The notes: generated from the sequence alone by a model not told the origin. 64,000 nucleotides of DNA from Paludibacter sp. (GCA_028690665.1 JAQVAV010000002.1:186001-250000); one strand, 5' to 3'. Counted from the first letter of the stretch, positions 53,031 to 62,763 are shown. A program made the numbers and translations.

Positions 53031-54710
53031 ATGAAAAAAACACTGACAATCAATCTGAATAACATCGTTTTTCATATCGACGACGATGCTTATGAATTGC
53101 TTCAGACATATCTGGCCGATGTCTCACGTCATTTATCAGAGGACGAACGAAAAGAGGTGATGGCTGATGTTGAAGCGAGAATTGCCGAGCTTTTTACCGA
53201 ACGTCTTCAGAAAAACAAAAACGTTGTAAACATAGACGATGTCGAACAAATTATAAACGTATTGGGTAAGCCAAACGAATACGGGGAGGGCGAAGACGAA
53301 CAAGCGGAAAAGGAATCGACGAAATCGGAACGCAAAAAAGCCCGTCGTTTTTATCGGGATCCTGAAAATGCGGTTCTCGGTGGTGTTGCTGCCGGTGTTG
53401 CCGCTTATTTTAGCTGGGATGTCACTTGGGTACGTATCGTCTTTGTCATTTTGGCTCTGATAAGCGGAGGTAATATGATCCCGGTTTATTTGCTGGTGTG
53501 GATTATTGCTCCTAAAGCAGTAAGCGCATCTCAACGACTTGAAATGCAGGGGGAAGATGTGACCATTGAGAGTATAAAATCAGAGATTAATAATGTGAAA
53601 AACTACATGGGGAGCGACAAATTCAAACAGTCGGCAACTTCCATGGGAAATAAGTTTTTAGATGCTATGCGGGCCGTTTTTAAAGTGATATTCGGTTTGC
53701 TGGGAGCTGTTTTTGGTTTTGTCGGGATGATTGTAGCCGGAGCTTTGGTACTTGCTCTGCTGTTTTTCATCTTCGAACCGGGTATTTTCAATGGCTTCTC
53801 GCCGGAAATTGTTACCGATTGGGCTGTGCTGACACCCGATAAAACAATTATGTTGGTATTGTCAGTTCTATTGGTAATCGGTTGCCCCGTATTCATGCTT
53901 ATATTCTGGGGAATTCGTATTGTTTCAGGCCGCAGGGATAGATCCCCGACTATTTCGTGGGTAGTTTTTATCCTTTGGATTGCCGGATTGTTTATGCTTT
54001 ACAGTGTCGGAACAAAAACTATTATTCACTGGAATAAAAGTAACGCACATCCATGGGTAATCGATTGGGACAACAATGACGATTTTCCTGTAATCGATGA
54101 ATCCAGAACCGTGGATAAGTTCACGGCCTTGGAAGTGTCAGGGAATATCAATTTGGAATATGTTCAGGATAGTGTGAAAAGTGTGACGATTTCAGCTCCG
54201 GAAAAATTACTGCCTTATGTGAAAACAGTTGTAACTAACGGAAAATTGAATATCTATTGCGAAAAAGTATTCATAAACCGTAAAATCAATGTGAAAATTA
54301 CGAACGATTCCCTAATTGAAATAGATGCTTCGGGAGCTTCTAAAATAGAATCAAATTCGCTTTTGAAAGTCCCTGAATTTAAACTTGATTTGAGCGGAGC
54401 CAGTCAGGTTCGTATGGATGTTGAAGTCTCTGGATTATTTGATGCCGATTTGTCGGGAGCTTCATACGCCGATATTGATGGCCGTGCTACATCAGTAAAA
54501 ATAGAAGCTGATGGAGCCAGTAAAATAGAGGCAGACCAGTTACAAGGCGAATATGTAAAAGCCGAGGCAAGCGGAGCCAGTCATGTACGTGTATATGCAA
54601 CTGAAAATTTTGATGGGCATGCCAGTGGGGCTGGGCATATCGAATGTAAAGGTAATCCTAAAAAATTCAATAAATCGGAGAGCGGAGGCTCAAATATAAC
54701 TATCAGATAA
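53031..54710 (+). CDS. PspC-domain membrane protein with DUF2807 domain
   Basis: A 559-residue protein from the Met at 53031 (MKKTLTINLNNIVFHIDDDA); a TTG ten codons upstream is unlikely. Residues 1-85 form a cytoplasmic helical domain (LSEDERKEVMADVEARIAEL). A PspC domain follows (FYRDPENAVLGGVAAGVAAY, then VRIVFVILALISGG). Further membrane helices lie to about residue 340. The C-terminal 200 residues are a DUF2807 beta-helix-like domain with repeated DASGASKIE/DLSGASQV/DLSGASYAD units. It probably monitors the envelope under PadR control. It ends in a hairpin terminator at 54758-54784. Confidence 0.92.
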   Translation: MKKTLTINLNNIVFHIDDDAYELLQTYLADVSRHLSEDERKEVMADVEARIAELFTERLQKNKNVVNIDDVEQIINVLGKPNEYGEGEDEQAEKESTKSERKKARRFYRDPENAVLGGVAAGVAAYFSWDVTWVRIVFVILALISGGNMIPVYLLVWIIAPKAVSASQRLEMQGEDVTIESIKSEINNVKNYMGSDKFKQSATSMGNKFLDAMRAVFKVIFGLLGAVFGFVGMIVAGALVLALLFFIFEPGIFNGFSPEIVTDWAVLTPDKTIMLVLSVLLVIGCPVFMLIFWGIRIVSGRRDRSPTISWVVFILWIAGLFMLYSVGTKTIIHWNKSNAHPWVIDWDNNDDFPVIDESRTVDKFTALEVSGNINLEYVQDSVKSVTISAPEKLLPYVKTVVTNGKLNIYCEKVFINRKINVKITNDSLIEIDASGASKIESNSLLKVPEFKLDLSGASQVRMDVEVSGLFDADLSGASYADIDGRATSVKIEADGASKIEADQLQGEYVKAEASGASHVRVYATENFDGHASGAGHIECKGNPKKFNKSESGGSNITIR

Positions 54711-54757
54711 TAGATTTGATTTAAACATTAGTTTTCATAAATTTTATTTTTTGTTGC

Positions 54758-54784
54758 GGGAGCTTCGTTTATTGCGGAGCTCCT
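54758..54784 (+). terminator. Terminator of the efflux/PspC operon
   Basis: GGGAGCTTCG pairs with CGGAGCTCCT (10 bp, with wobble pairs), followed by GTTTTTATAT. Confidence 0.65.
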
Positions 54785-54800
54785 GTTTTTATATAAAAAA

Positions 54801-54843
54801 ATTACGCAAAGCCATAAAGAGTTTTTTTATAGCTTTGCGTAAT
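54801..54843. terminator. Bidirectional hairpin between convergent genes
   Basis: ATTACGCAAAGC and GCTTTGCGTAAT form a perfect 12-bp stem, extended by the CATAAA/TTTAT pairing inside, with A/T runs outside. It lies between the PspC gene (+) and the TonB receptor gene (-). Confidence 0.8.
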
Positions 54844-54878
54844 ATGAAAAAAAAATTGAATTTCTGATTAGTTGCTTT

Positions 54879-57293
54879 TTACAAATTAACCGGAATAATC
54901 ATTTTTATACTGATATTCCTTCCCATATTGTATACTCCGCTGCGGCCTGTAGCATAGTTTTCCGGAGCGTATTTAAGCCGGCTTAAATGGCTCTGGTATG
55001 CCACGTCGGTTAAGTTCTGACCTGTTATGTAAAGCGAAACTTTTTGTTTTGAAATCAATAAATCGGTTCCTATTGAAGCATTTAGCAGCGTGTAGGTCGG
55101 GGTCGCGGTTTCAGTATTATAAGCCGAGAAAATATGATTTTGTGCAAAATTATGATCGATACCTACCGAACAATACGTATTGGCTAAATATTTTTTGTGC
55201 AGATTGATTTCAGCTTTTAACGTAGAATTCCATTTCGGAGCCGGACTAAACGGAAGATATTTGGTTGAATCGGTAGCATTCGTAAATTGTCCGTTGACAT
55301 ACGAGAAGCTGTTTTCAAAATGCAGCCAGTCGAGTGGATGAGGATGGATATCAAGCACAAATTCTCCTCCGGTCAGCATTACTTTGTCCTGATTGAACTG
55401 AAATACGGGGACACCATCGGCAATAGAATCAGTTCCTGCTGCATTCGTCAATTTTCGCGAATAAATGTAATTGTCGATAATATTGCTAAACAGGTTTAGA
55501 TGTGCACTTACATGCTTGTTGGTAAATCCTAATTCGTAATCAAACTGGAGACTATTTTCACTTTTCAGATTTTTATTACCTGTTTCGTAACGGAGAGTTC
55601 CTTCATGCACGCCATTCGAACTTAATTCGCTGATATTCGGAGCACGGTATCCTCGGGAAACATTCAGTTTCATGTTCCAGCGTTTGTCTATTTCCCATGC
55701 GGTGCCGATACTTCCGCTTAAACCGTTGAAGTTTTCATTAATTGGAGCAAATTTCTCGATAGCTCCGGCAGTTCCGGCAGGTACAACCTCTTCAGCATCA
55801 TTTAAATATAAAGAGTTTGTCTCTAAATGACGATTGTCAAAGCGTATTCCTCCGCTTAAATTGATATTGCTAAACTGGCGTGAAAACATAAAAAATCCTC
55901 CTGCATCGAATAAATGGAATTCCGGAATTAGAAACTCTTCACCCAAATTCATGGAGTGCTGATACATACCATTTACCCCGGTAGTCATTTTCCATAAATT
56001 TATTTCAGGAAACTCATAGTGAACATCATAACTGAATGTATTTTCTTTGAAATAAAGACTGGCTTCGTCAGGAGTAAGTACCTCTTCAAATTCTCGCCGT
56101 CTGTTTTGCTGAAATCCGAATGTCGATTTCAAAAATCCGTTGCCAATCAGTATGTTGCTATTTAAAGCAGCTTTGTAATGATTAATTTTCTGATAGGGAG
56201 TTTGTTTTGTGTAACTCAGAAAGTCGGAATTATCTGCTATGGCTTCTTCAACGTTGTTCCCCGATGCTACTTCTTTTATAAATTTTCCTGTCGTTTCATC
56301 ACGTTCGCCTTCCACCATACCAGGCGTAAGATTATACGCACTGAGTGTAAGATGTGAGTATCCCCAGACTTTATTTATTCCCAACAATGCGGAAGTTGCA
56401 TTTTCGGAAAAACCGGAATTGAATACATAGCCATCGTCGCGGTTTTTATAATCGTGAGCGGCCTTGTTGCTGTAACGAAAATCCCAGACAAATGATTTTT
56501 TATGTCCCGCAAAGTTCCCGGAGAAAGCATAAAGTCCGTTGTTTGTCTGATAATTTCCCAAGAGGTTCAGTTGCATAGTTCCTTCGGGAAGAATAGGAGC
56601 CGATATAAAATTGATTACTCCGGCCATGGCATCCGAACCGTACATCAAACTGGCCGGCCCTTTTAAAATTTCTACTTTGTCCACATCGTTTTCATCGATT
56701 TCGATACCATGTTCGTCGCCCCATTGTTGTCCTTCCTGACGTACTCCGTCGTTCATAACAATAAGGCGGTTGTAACCCAGTCCACGTATTACTGGCTTGG
56801 AAATTCCGGCACCGGTAGTGATCTGCGAAATTCCCGGCTGATTGGCAATCGCATCAATAAGATTGGTAGAACTGCCCTGAATTAGCGTTTTATGACTTAC
56901 CACGGAAATAGGAGAAGGCGTTTTGCTTTGTTTGATAGCATTGGCCTGCCCGGTTACGGCTACTTCATTTATTTCAATGATTGTTTCTTCGAGTGTGAAG
57001 TTCTTATGCCGGACAGAGGCTAAAGGAACGACTTCGGCAATAGTTTTATAGCCTACAGAACTGACCTGCACCAATAGATTTTTGTCCGGCAGGTTATCTA
57101 TTTCGTAGTTCCCGTTTACATCGGTAACAGCCCCGGTTTTTAGTTCGGTAACGTATACGGAAGCTCCGATGATCGGTTCGTTTTTAGTGTTTTTTATATT
57201 GCCCTTTAGCGAAACAGAGGCGGGATTTAGATTGTTTGCTGTTGCAAAAACATACAAAACGGCAAACATCAATAGAAAAATATTTTTTTTCAT
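54879..57293 (-). CDS. TonB-dependent outer-membrane receptor
   Basis: An 804-residue receptor. The signal peptide is MKKNIFLLMFAVLYVFATA. Residues 27-110 are a carboxypeptidase-regulatory-like domain (LKGNIKNTKNEPIIGASVYV). The plug (about residues 118-230) has ISVVSHKTLIQGSSTNLIDA, KPVIRGLGYNRLIVMNDGVR and EILKGPASLMYGSDAMAGVI. The barrel ends near ATGRSGVYNMGRNISIKMII. It resembles iron/heme, cobalamin or metal receptors more than SusC, as no SusD gene lies nearby. The presence of a small Cys-containing protein upstream suggests metal uptake. The substrate is not readable from sequence. Confidence 0.93.
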   Translation of the reverse strand: MKKNIFLLMFAVLYVFATANNLNPASVSLKGNIKNTKNEPIIGASVYVTELKTGAVTDVNGNYEIDNLPDKNLLVQVSSVGYKTIAEVVPLASVRHKNFTLEETIIEINEVAVTGQANAIKQSKTPSPISVVSHKTLIQGSSTNLIDAIANQPGISQITTGAGISKPVIRGLGYNRLIVMNDGVRQEGQQWGDEHGIEIDENDVDKVEILKGPASLMYGSDAMAGVINFISAPILPEGTMQLNLLGNYQTNNGLYAFSGNFAGHKKSFVWDFRYSNKAAHDYKNRDDGYVFNSGFSENATSALLGINKVWGYSHLTLSAYNLTPGMVEGERDETTGKFIKEVASGNNVEEAIADNSDFLSYTKQTPYQKINHYKAALNSNILIGNGFLKSTFGFQQNRRREFEEVLTPDEASLYFKENTFSYDVHYEFPEINLWKMTTGVNGMYQHSMNLGEEFLIPEFHLFDAGGFFMFSRQFSNINLSGGIRFDNRHLETNSLYLNDAEEVVPAGTAGAIEKFAPINENFNGLSGSIGTAWEIDKRWNMKLNVSRGYRAPNISELSSNGVHEGTLRYETGNKNLKSENSLQFDYELGFTNKHVSAHLNLFSNIIDNYIYSRKLTNAAGTDSIADGVPVFQFNQDKVMLTGGEFVLDIHPHPLDWLHFENSFSYVNGQFTNATDSTKYLPFSPAPKWNSTLKAEINLHKKYLANTYCSVGIDHNFAQNHIFSAYNTETATPTYTLLNASIGTDLLISKQKVSLYITGQNLTDVAYQSHLSRLKYAPENYATGRSGVYNMGRNISIKMIIPVNL

Positions 57294-57624
57294 ATTAAAT
57301 TTGATATTGTAGTTGTCTTGGTTTTTTGTGTAATACCTAATGAGTCATTGAAGAATGAATATATCTTCTTTTGAAAAACATACACTCCGGTATATTTCAG
57401 AATTGCGTATAAAAAACTAAGACGAATTTGATGTGTATAAAATTAGTTTGTACTATTTTAAATTGAAACTGCTTTATGAGACAGTTTTTTGATTAATCCA
57501 TTGCTCCATAACGATATACGAATGGGTGTATATGTCGCAAGTTTTATATTAATTGGAATAATGTCCTTTGTTGAAATTCGAATTGCAGAAATTCAACATA
57601 ATGAAGTAACGGAGTAATTTAATC
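57294..57624. other. Intergenic region between receptor and small protein genes
   Basis: About 330 AT-rich bases, presumably with the receptor promoter on the - strand. I see no gene, no strong palindrome and no riboswitch signature. Confidence 0.4.
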
Positions 57625-57966
57625 TCAGATGGTAGGGGGCGCTCTTAGAAAATTGCAATAATAAGCATTGTGAAGTGGTTGCTGTGCGGGCTTATCCGAA
57701 TTGACCTGAATAAGATGAAATTCAGCCACCGGCAAATGAGTGTTTTCACCTGAAAGGAATGTTGCAAATTCAAATTCACAGATCTCACAATCGAAATGAT
57801 GGTCGGGAACAAACAAATCCTTGTCACTATAGAATGCTGTAATTGGAACGGATTGGCTGTGTTCCATCAGAATGTGTACAGGCTTGGCCAACAATGCAAA
57901 AAGAAACACTGTTAATAACAGCAGTGCTTTTATGTTAATGTTGTATTTGTCGGCAGACTGTTTCAT
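57625..57966 (-). CDS. Small exported protein linked to metal receptor
   Basis: A 113-residue protein. An N-terminal hydrophobic signal/anchor (ALLLLTVFLFALLAKPVHIL) is followed by HHFDCEICEFEF, with two Cys and several His, and the end YCNFLRAPPTI. Short proteins ending in R-(G/A)-P-P and carrying a C-x2-C motif are often found beside TonB-dependent metal receptors in Bacteroidota. It may bind a metal at the periplasmic face. The gene lies 330 bases upstream of the TonB receptor gene on the same strand. Confidence 0.6.
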   Translation of the reverse strand: MKQSADKYNINIKALLLLTVFLFALLAKPVHILMEHSQSVPITAFYSDKDLFVPDHHFDCEICEFEFATFLSGENTHLPVAEFHLIQVNSDKPAQQPLHNAYYCNFLRAPPTI

Positions 57967-58097
57967 ATTCTTGACTGATCTTTTAGAGGGACAAAGTTAG
58001 CTATAAATGTTGTCAGAAGTTCTTAATTTATGTTGTATAGAGTAAATAAAATAAATGTTTTTGTATATGTATAACTATGTGTCATAGTTGTTTCATT

Positions 58098-58286
58098 TTA
58101 GTGATAGCAAGTCATTTTTTTATTTGTATGCCCTTTTTGATTTTTGAGGATTTCGTTTTTTATGTCGCAGCCTCCGCAGCCATCGCAGGGCGATTTATTT
58201 TTTGATTTTAAACTGTGAATTACCGAATAAATGGTATATCCTACAGCGCCTGCAATGATCAGGTAAACTATTATATTTTGTATCAT
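58098..58286 (-). CDS. FeoB-associated Cys-rich membrane protein
   Basis: A 62-residue protein from the Met at 58286 (MIQNIIVYLIIAGAVGYTIY). One membrane helix is followed by SKNKSPCDGCGGCDIKNEI and a basic tail. This matches the FeoB-associated Cys-rich family encoded after feoB. It lies 17 bases downstream of feoB. The C-x2-C-x2-C motif may bind iron or pass electrons during Fe(II) uptake. The longer frame up to 58397 reads into feoB and is not used. Confidence 0.88.
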   Translation of the reverse strand: MIQNIIVYLIIAGAVGYTIYSVIHSLKSKNKSPCDGCGGCDIKNEILKNQKGHTNKKMTCYH

Positions 58287-58303
58287 TTTATCATTTTTAT
58301 TTT

Positions 58304-60793
58304 TTAAATAAACAAACTTCCAATCTGGTAAACAGCAAAAGACAAAACCCACGCGATTGTAGTGGTATATACCATAGTGAAAACAGCCCATCCCCAATTA
58401 GCTTCTTTTTTAATAGCTGCAATTACAGCCACACATGGGAAATAAATCAGGACAAAAAGCATAAATACAAAACTTACCAAAGGGGTAAATACCGCTTGCC
58501 CTTTAAGAACACCTGTGTGATGTTTTTGTTCTTTGATCTTATTCTGAAGTGTTTGTGAATTATCATCCTTTTTCATATCTGCCTGATAAAGTACACCCAT
58601 AGTACTTACCACGATTTCTTTTGCGGCTAATCCGGAGATGATACTTACTCCCATTTTCCAATCAAAACCAAGCGGGCTTATAACCGGTTCTATGGCGTGC
58701 CCCATTTGCCCTATATATGATTTTTCCTGACGTTCCGATTCTTTTTCAACTTCCAGAAAGTTAACCTGTCTGACTATCGAATCTTCATTTAATTGCTTGT
58801 TGCTCTGTACTGCTGCAATTTGTGCATCGTAATTCTGAGAATATTTTATATCCTGAGGAAAATATCCCAATGCCCATATCAGAATGGATGCAAAAAGAAT
58901 AACGGTACCCATTTTTTTCAGATATTGCTGAGCTTTAAGCCACATGTGTGCCGAAGTATTTCGTAAAGTCGGGATTCGGTAAGGTGGCAGTTCCATTACA
59001 AACGGTACTTCTTTTTTAGCAAAGGCTACTTTTTTCATTATAAGCGCTGTAATTATTGCCAGCAAAATGCCAATAATATAAATGGCAAATAATACCAATC
59101 CCTGATTTTTAGGAAAAATGGCTGAAATAATCAGTACGTAAACTGGCAGGCGTGCGCTGCACGACATAAACGGAGTGATAATCATTGTTAGAATACGATC
59201 TTTGCGATTGTCGAGCGTGCGTGTTGCCATAATAGCCGGAACATTGCAACCAAAGCCCATAACCAAAGGGATAAATGATTTTCCGTGCAATCCGATTTTA
59301 TGCATAAGTTTATCCATTATAAACGATGCACGCGCCATATATCCCGTATCTTCCATTAAAGAAATAAAGAAAAACAAAATCAGAATATTAGGCAGAAACA
59401 CAATGACACCACCACAGCCGCCAATAATACCGTCGACCACTAAATCGCGTAACGGACCTTCCGGCATAATTCCGTGAACCCAGTCGCTAAAAGCACCAAC
59501 TCCGGCATCGATCCAGTCCATAGGATAGCTCCCAAATGAGAATGTAGCCTGAAACATGAGCCACATGAAAAAGAAAAAAATAGGAAATCCCCAAATTCGA
59601 TGTGTCAGAATATCATCTAAATTATGTTTTTTCTTGCGCCTGTCTGCATTGGGTTTCGGTTCTTTTAAGGTTTCTTTGAGTGCACCGTCGATAAAACCGT
59701 ATTTAGCATCAGTAATAATCGTTTCAGAACGTTCGTTGTATTCTTTCTCGATGTATGCAATAGACTTTTCTGCCACTGTTTTGATATTTTCAGAATTGTC
59801 GAACTGGCGCAACCATTCAAGAGTGGTTTTGTCTGTTTCCAACAACTTTATTGCAATGAAACGGGATGAAAGCTGAACCCTGATAGCCGGATTTTTCCAT
59901 ATTTCGTGCTGGATATCGTTAATGGCTTTTTCAATGACGGATCCGTAATTGATGTGAATATGCCGGACACTCGGATCCTTTTCCTCATAGACTTCAATAA
60001 TTTTCGAGAATAGTTCGTCTAATCCTTTTCCTTTAGATGCTATGGTTGGCATGATAGGAATTCCGATCATACCGCCTAAAGTTTTATAGTCGAAGTCAAC
60101 TCCTTTATTTTCAAGTTCGTCGTACATGTTCAGGGCTATCACTACCTTGATGTTCATATCGATGAGCTGAGTTGTAAGGAAAAGGTTCCGTTCCAGATTA
60201 GAAGCATCCACCACATTCAGAACAATGTCGGGATGGTTTTGTGTAATATGTTTCCTGACATAAAGTTCTTCCGGTGAATATTCCGTAATAGAATAAGTTC
60301 CCGGAAGATCGACAATGCGGAAAGTGTAACCATCTTTTTTCATGGTGGCTTCTTTGGCATCGACGGTTACGCCACTGTAATTTCCGACACGTTCATGCGC
60401 CCCGGAGGCATGGTTAAAAAGTGTTGTTTTGCCACAGTTAGGATTTCCGACAAGGGCAACATTGATTATTTTTCCTTTTTGAATGGCTGATATTTTCAGC
60501 GTTTCTTCATCAATTACGCCATTGAATTCAATACCGGAAAGATTTTTTGCTTCTTCAATCGAAACTACTTCAACCATTTCTGCCTCTGTACGACGAAGAG
60601 AAACGTTGTATCCCATAATTTCATATTCAACAGGGTCCTGGAGCGGTGCATTTTTAATAACCCTTACTTTTTTCCCTTTTACGAAGCCCATTTCAGTAAT
60701 TCGTTTACGGAACGCTCCATGTCCCAATACTTTTGTAATAATGGCCTCTTCTCCGGTTTTTATATCGGACAGATGTGTGTTATTTGTTATCAT
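58304..60793 (-). CDS. feoB: FeoA-FeoB fusion ferrous iron transporter
   Basis: An 829-residue protein. Residues 1-80 are a FeoA SH3-like domain (LSDIKTGEEAIITKVLGHGA, then EYEIMGYNVSLRRTEAEMVE). The GTPase follows, with G1 LVGNPNCGKTTLFNHASG, the switch GNYSGVTVDAKE, G3 DLPGTYSITEYSPEE and G4 ALNMYDE. The membrane domain carries two Gate regions (LEDTGYMARASFIMDKLMHK; MGFGCNVPAIMATRT). Fusion of FeoA to FeoB is common in Bacteroidota. It imports Fe(II) across the inner membrane. A Cys-rich partner gene follows and an OprB-like porin gene precedes it, with a 40-base gap. Confidence 0.96.
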   Translation of the reverse strand: MITNNTHLSDIKTGEEAIITKVLGHGAFRKRITEMGFVKGKKVRVIKNAPLQDPVEYEIMGYNVSLRRTEAEMVEVVSIEEAKNLSGIEFNGVIDEETLKISAIQKGKIINVALVGNPNCGKTTLFNHASGAHERVGNYSGVTVDAKEATMKKDGYTFRIVDLPGTYSITEYSPEELYVRKHITQNHPDIVLNVVDASNLERNLFLTTQLIDMNIKVVIALNMYDELENKGVDFDYKTLGGMIGIPIMPTIASKGKGLDELFSKIIEVYEEKDPSVRHIHINYGSVIEKAINDIQHEIWKNPAIRVQLSSRFIAIKLLETDKTTLEWLRQFDNSENIKTVAEKSIAYIEKEYNERSETIITDAKYGFIDGALKETLKEPKPNADRRKKKHNLDDILTHRIWGFPIFFFFMWLMFQATFSFGSYPMDWIDAGVGAFSDWVHGIMPEGPLRDLVVDGIIGGCGGVIVFLPNILILFFFISLMEDTGYMARASFIMDKLMHKIGLHGKSFIPLVMGFGCNVPAIMATRTLDNRKDRILTMIITPFMSCSARLPVYVLIISAIFPKNQGLVLFAIYIIGILLAIITALIMKKVAFAKKEVPFVMELPPYRIPTLRNTSAHMWLKAQQYLKKMGTVILFASILIWALGYFPQDIKYSQNYDAQIAAVQSNKQLNEDSIVRQVNFLEVEKESERQEKSYIGQMGHAIEPVISPLGFDWKMGVSIISGLAAKEIVVSTMGVLYQADMKKDDNSQTLQNKIKEQKHHTGVLKGQAVFTPLVSFVFMLFVLIYFPCVAVIAAIKKEANWGWAVFTMVYTTTIAWVLSFAVYQIGSLFI

Positions 60794-60833
60794 ACGAACG
60801 AAAGATCATCTAAAATTAAGTCGTTGTTATGGT

Positions 60834-61940
60834 TTAAAATTCAACGCCGAATCTTACCATTCCAACTAAGGCATTTTTAAGTTTTGTTTCTGTTCCGGCA
60901 GGATTAATAATGTATTGTAAGTCTGGTCTGATATACATATTCTCGTTTAACACGAGGTGATATGTGCATTCAATTGCGGTCTCACTTCCTGCCGGACTGT
61001 CATGTATTCCTGCATGAGCTACGGCAAAACCCAGAAAATCGTCCGGCCTGTTTTTAAAGATATTTTCATATTTGAAACCTATACTATAATATAAATTATT
61101 TTTATTCAACTGTTTCGGACTGATACCAATTTGCGAAAACAAACAAAAATTATCGGTAATATGTTGATCACCCACAAAATAAAAGCCTCTGTTTTTTTGT
61201 TCTGCATCAATTGTATCATTGTGTTGGTGATAATAAAAACCTATTTTGTAACACCCTGTCTGGTTTCGGATTAAACTTTCTTCATATTTTATCTCGGTTA
61301 CTGTGAGAAATCCCTGATCTTTGCTTAGCTGCCAATGGACATTGTATGGATTGTTTTCAAAATCGTCCGGTGTCCCATCAAAAATAGCAGCTTTAATTTT
61401 CCAGTTATCCGAAGGACTCCATTCTGCATTTAACCCAAGGGCTGTCAGCGGAAAAATCGGAGTCGGAATATTATCTGCCAAACTGGAATGTATGCCGAAG
61501 GAGCTGTTGGTGAAAATTCCACCGCAATCGCTGGTTGCAAAATTAATATTTAAATCCTGTAAACCGCCTGTGATACTGAATTTTCCAAATGCTTGTTTGT
61601 ACCAGAGTTCGTATAGCCAGGTCAAATTTCCGGCTTCGATGTTTGAAACGCCCTGAAAGTCGCCGACTAGTGTGGACGAGGGTTCACCCCCGTGAGTGTT
61701 GGCAAGTTTAATAAATGCGTCTCCGTTTTTCCAAAGACCGGCAGTTTCGAAGTCAACCCCGGCATTTAGTGTAGCCATGCCCAAATACGTTGTTCCTGTT
61801 TTTATACCCCCTGTGAAGTTAGATACTAAATCCCCCGTGTAGGTCGCTTCCAAACTCCAAAACTTTTTTTGGGCCGATAAAGGAAAAATAAATACAGAAA
61901 ATGAGAAAAATAGAAATAGTTTGTTCTTGTTTGAGATCAT
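60834..61940 (-). CDS. OprB-family porin
   Basis: A 368-residue outer-membrane protein. I start it at the Met at 61940 (MISNKNKLFLFFSFSVFIFP, signal peptide ending at LSAQ). A TTG start at 62012 would add a charged stretch before the signal peptide. Features of the OprB carbohydrate-selective porin family are YTGDLVSNFTGGIKTGTTYL, LYELWYKQAFGKFSITGGLQDLN and FAVAHAGIHDSPAGSETAIE, ending in an aromatic residue (VRFGVEF). It lies just upstream of feoAB on the same strand, so both are probably co-transcribed. The porin could admit Fe(II) or other small solutes. Confidence 0.82.
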   Translation of the reverse strand: MISNKNKLFLFFSFSVFIFPLSAQKKFWSLEATYTGDLVSNFTGGIKTGTTYLGMATLNAGVDFETAGLWKNGDAFIKLANTHGGEPSSTLVGDFQGVSNIEAGNLTWLYELWYKQAFGKFSITGGLQDLNINFATSDCGGIFTNSSFGIHSSLADNIPTPIFPLTALGLNAEWSPSDNWKIKAAIFDGTPDDFENNPYNVHWQLSKDQGFLTVTEIKYEESLIRNQTGCYKIGFYYHQHNDTIDAEQKNRGFYFVGDQHITDNFCLFSQIGISPKQLNKNNLYYSIGFKYENIFKNRPDDFLGFAVAHAGIHDSPAGSETAIECTYHLVLNENMYIRPDLQYIINPAGTETKLKNALVGMVRFGVEF

Positions 61941-62012
61941 ATTATTTTTATATGAAAGTCTCTCGTCAGAGTAAAACAATTTAGAATTAATTTTTGTAAA
62001 AACGTAGTACAA

Positions 62013-62256
62013 AGTTAGATATTTGTTACCTGATATTATTCCATAAAATTGTTTTATAGCGCAAAATACCTACTTGTAGGTATCTCTGTGGTTTTAGTAC
62101 ATATATGTTTGTTGATTTTTATTTTGTATACTGTTGATAAATAGTGTTTTGTGAGATATTGTGCGTTTGAGATAATAGATGGATGGACATTATTAGGTAT
62201 AATGTCAGATTATTATTTATTGAATATAATGTTGCCGGTATGAATAAGATTTATTG
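62013..62256. other. Divergent intergenic region
   Basis: About 240 AT-rich bases between the porin gene (-) and the riboswitch promoter (+). No gene is seen. TGTAGGTATC-like and GATATT motifs are present, but I can support no specific site. Confidence 0.35.
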
Positions 62257-62264
62257 TATCTTTG
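62232..62264 (+). promoter_or_regulatory. Promoter of the riboswitch transcript
   Basis: TTG (62232-62234) and TATCTTTG (62257-62264) with a 22-nt gap. The predicted start near 62271 lies just before the riboswitch. Confidence 0.65.
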
Positions 62265-62289
62265 TCGCCGCATTGGTACTTTTACTATA

Positions 62290-62565
62290 TTCATAGTTAA
62301 AAGATTAAAAAGGGAATCAGGTGAAGATCCTGAACAGTCGCGCTGCTGTAATCTCAAAACTCTCTAAACATCCTCTCTATGGAGGCCTTTTTTTAAGAGA
62401 GATTAAAAACGTTTCGAACAAGACTTTTGCCACTGTTTTTAGATAGCGGACATAGACGAAAGACAACAGAATCTTGGTTTATTCATTGTCAACTGTTCAT
62501 TGTCAACTGTCAATTATTGACGGGAAGGCCGTTCGATGACGGGAGTAAGTCAGAAGACCTGCCAT
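62290..62565 (+). promoter_or_regulatory. Cobalamin riboswitch
   Basis: Conserved blocks of the B12 aptamer occur in order: AAAAAGGGAATCAGGTGAAG and ATCCTGAACAGTCGCGCTGC with CTGTAATC (62309-62354), GCCACTG (62429-62435), CGGGAAGGCC (62521-62530) and AGTCAGAAGACCTGCC (62548-62563). The segment between GCCACTG and CGGGAAGG is much longer than usual and contains a tandem repeat. The aptamer should shut off the downstream transporter gene when adenosyl- or related cobalamin is bound. A terminator-like hairpin at 62659 is the likely expression platform. Confidence 0.88.
62482..62509 (+). repeat. Tandem 14-bp repeat inside the riboswitch
   Basis: Two exact tandem copies of TTCATTGTCAACTG, then a partial third (TCAATTATTGA). 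They lie in the peripheral loop of the aptamer between its GCCACTG and GGGAAGG blocks. Confidence 0.85.
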
Positions 62566-62658
62566 GTGAATTTTACTCAATCGTCCCGCGGATTGGATTA
62601 TTGATATGTAAACCGATAAATCGTTATTCCATAGAAACATTTCTATAGAGGGTTAGGC

Positions 62659-62690
62659 CTTTGTGCTTAGGCACAAAGAATTTTCTTTTT
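62659..62690 (+). terminator. Riboswitch terminator hairpin
   Basis: CTTTGTGC pairs with GCACAAAG (8 bp, TTAG loop), followed by AATTTTCTTTTT. It lies between the aptamer and the transporter start and is the likely switchable terminator. Confidence 0.65.
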
Positions 62691-62763
62691 AGGTAACAGT
62701 CAGGTTTTATATCATTTTTCGCAATTCGCGAATTGCATGAATAACTCTTAATGAATACAAAAT

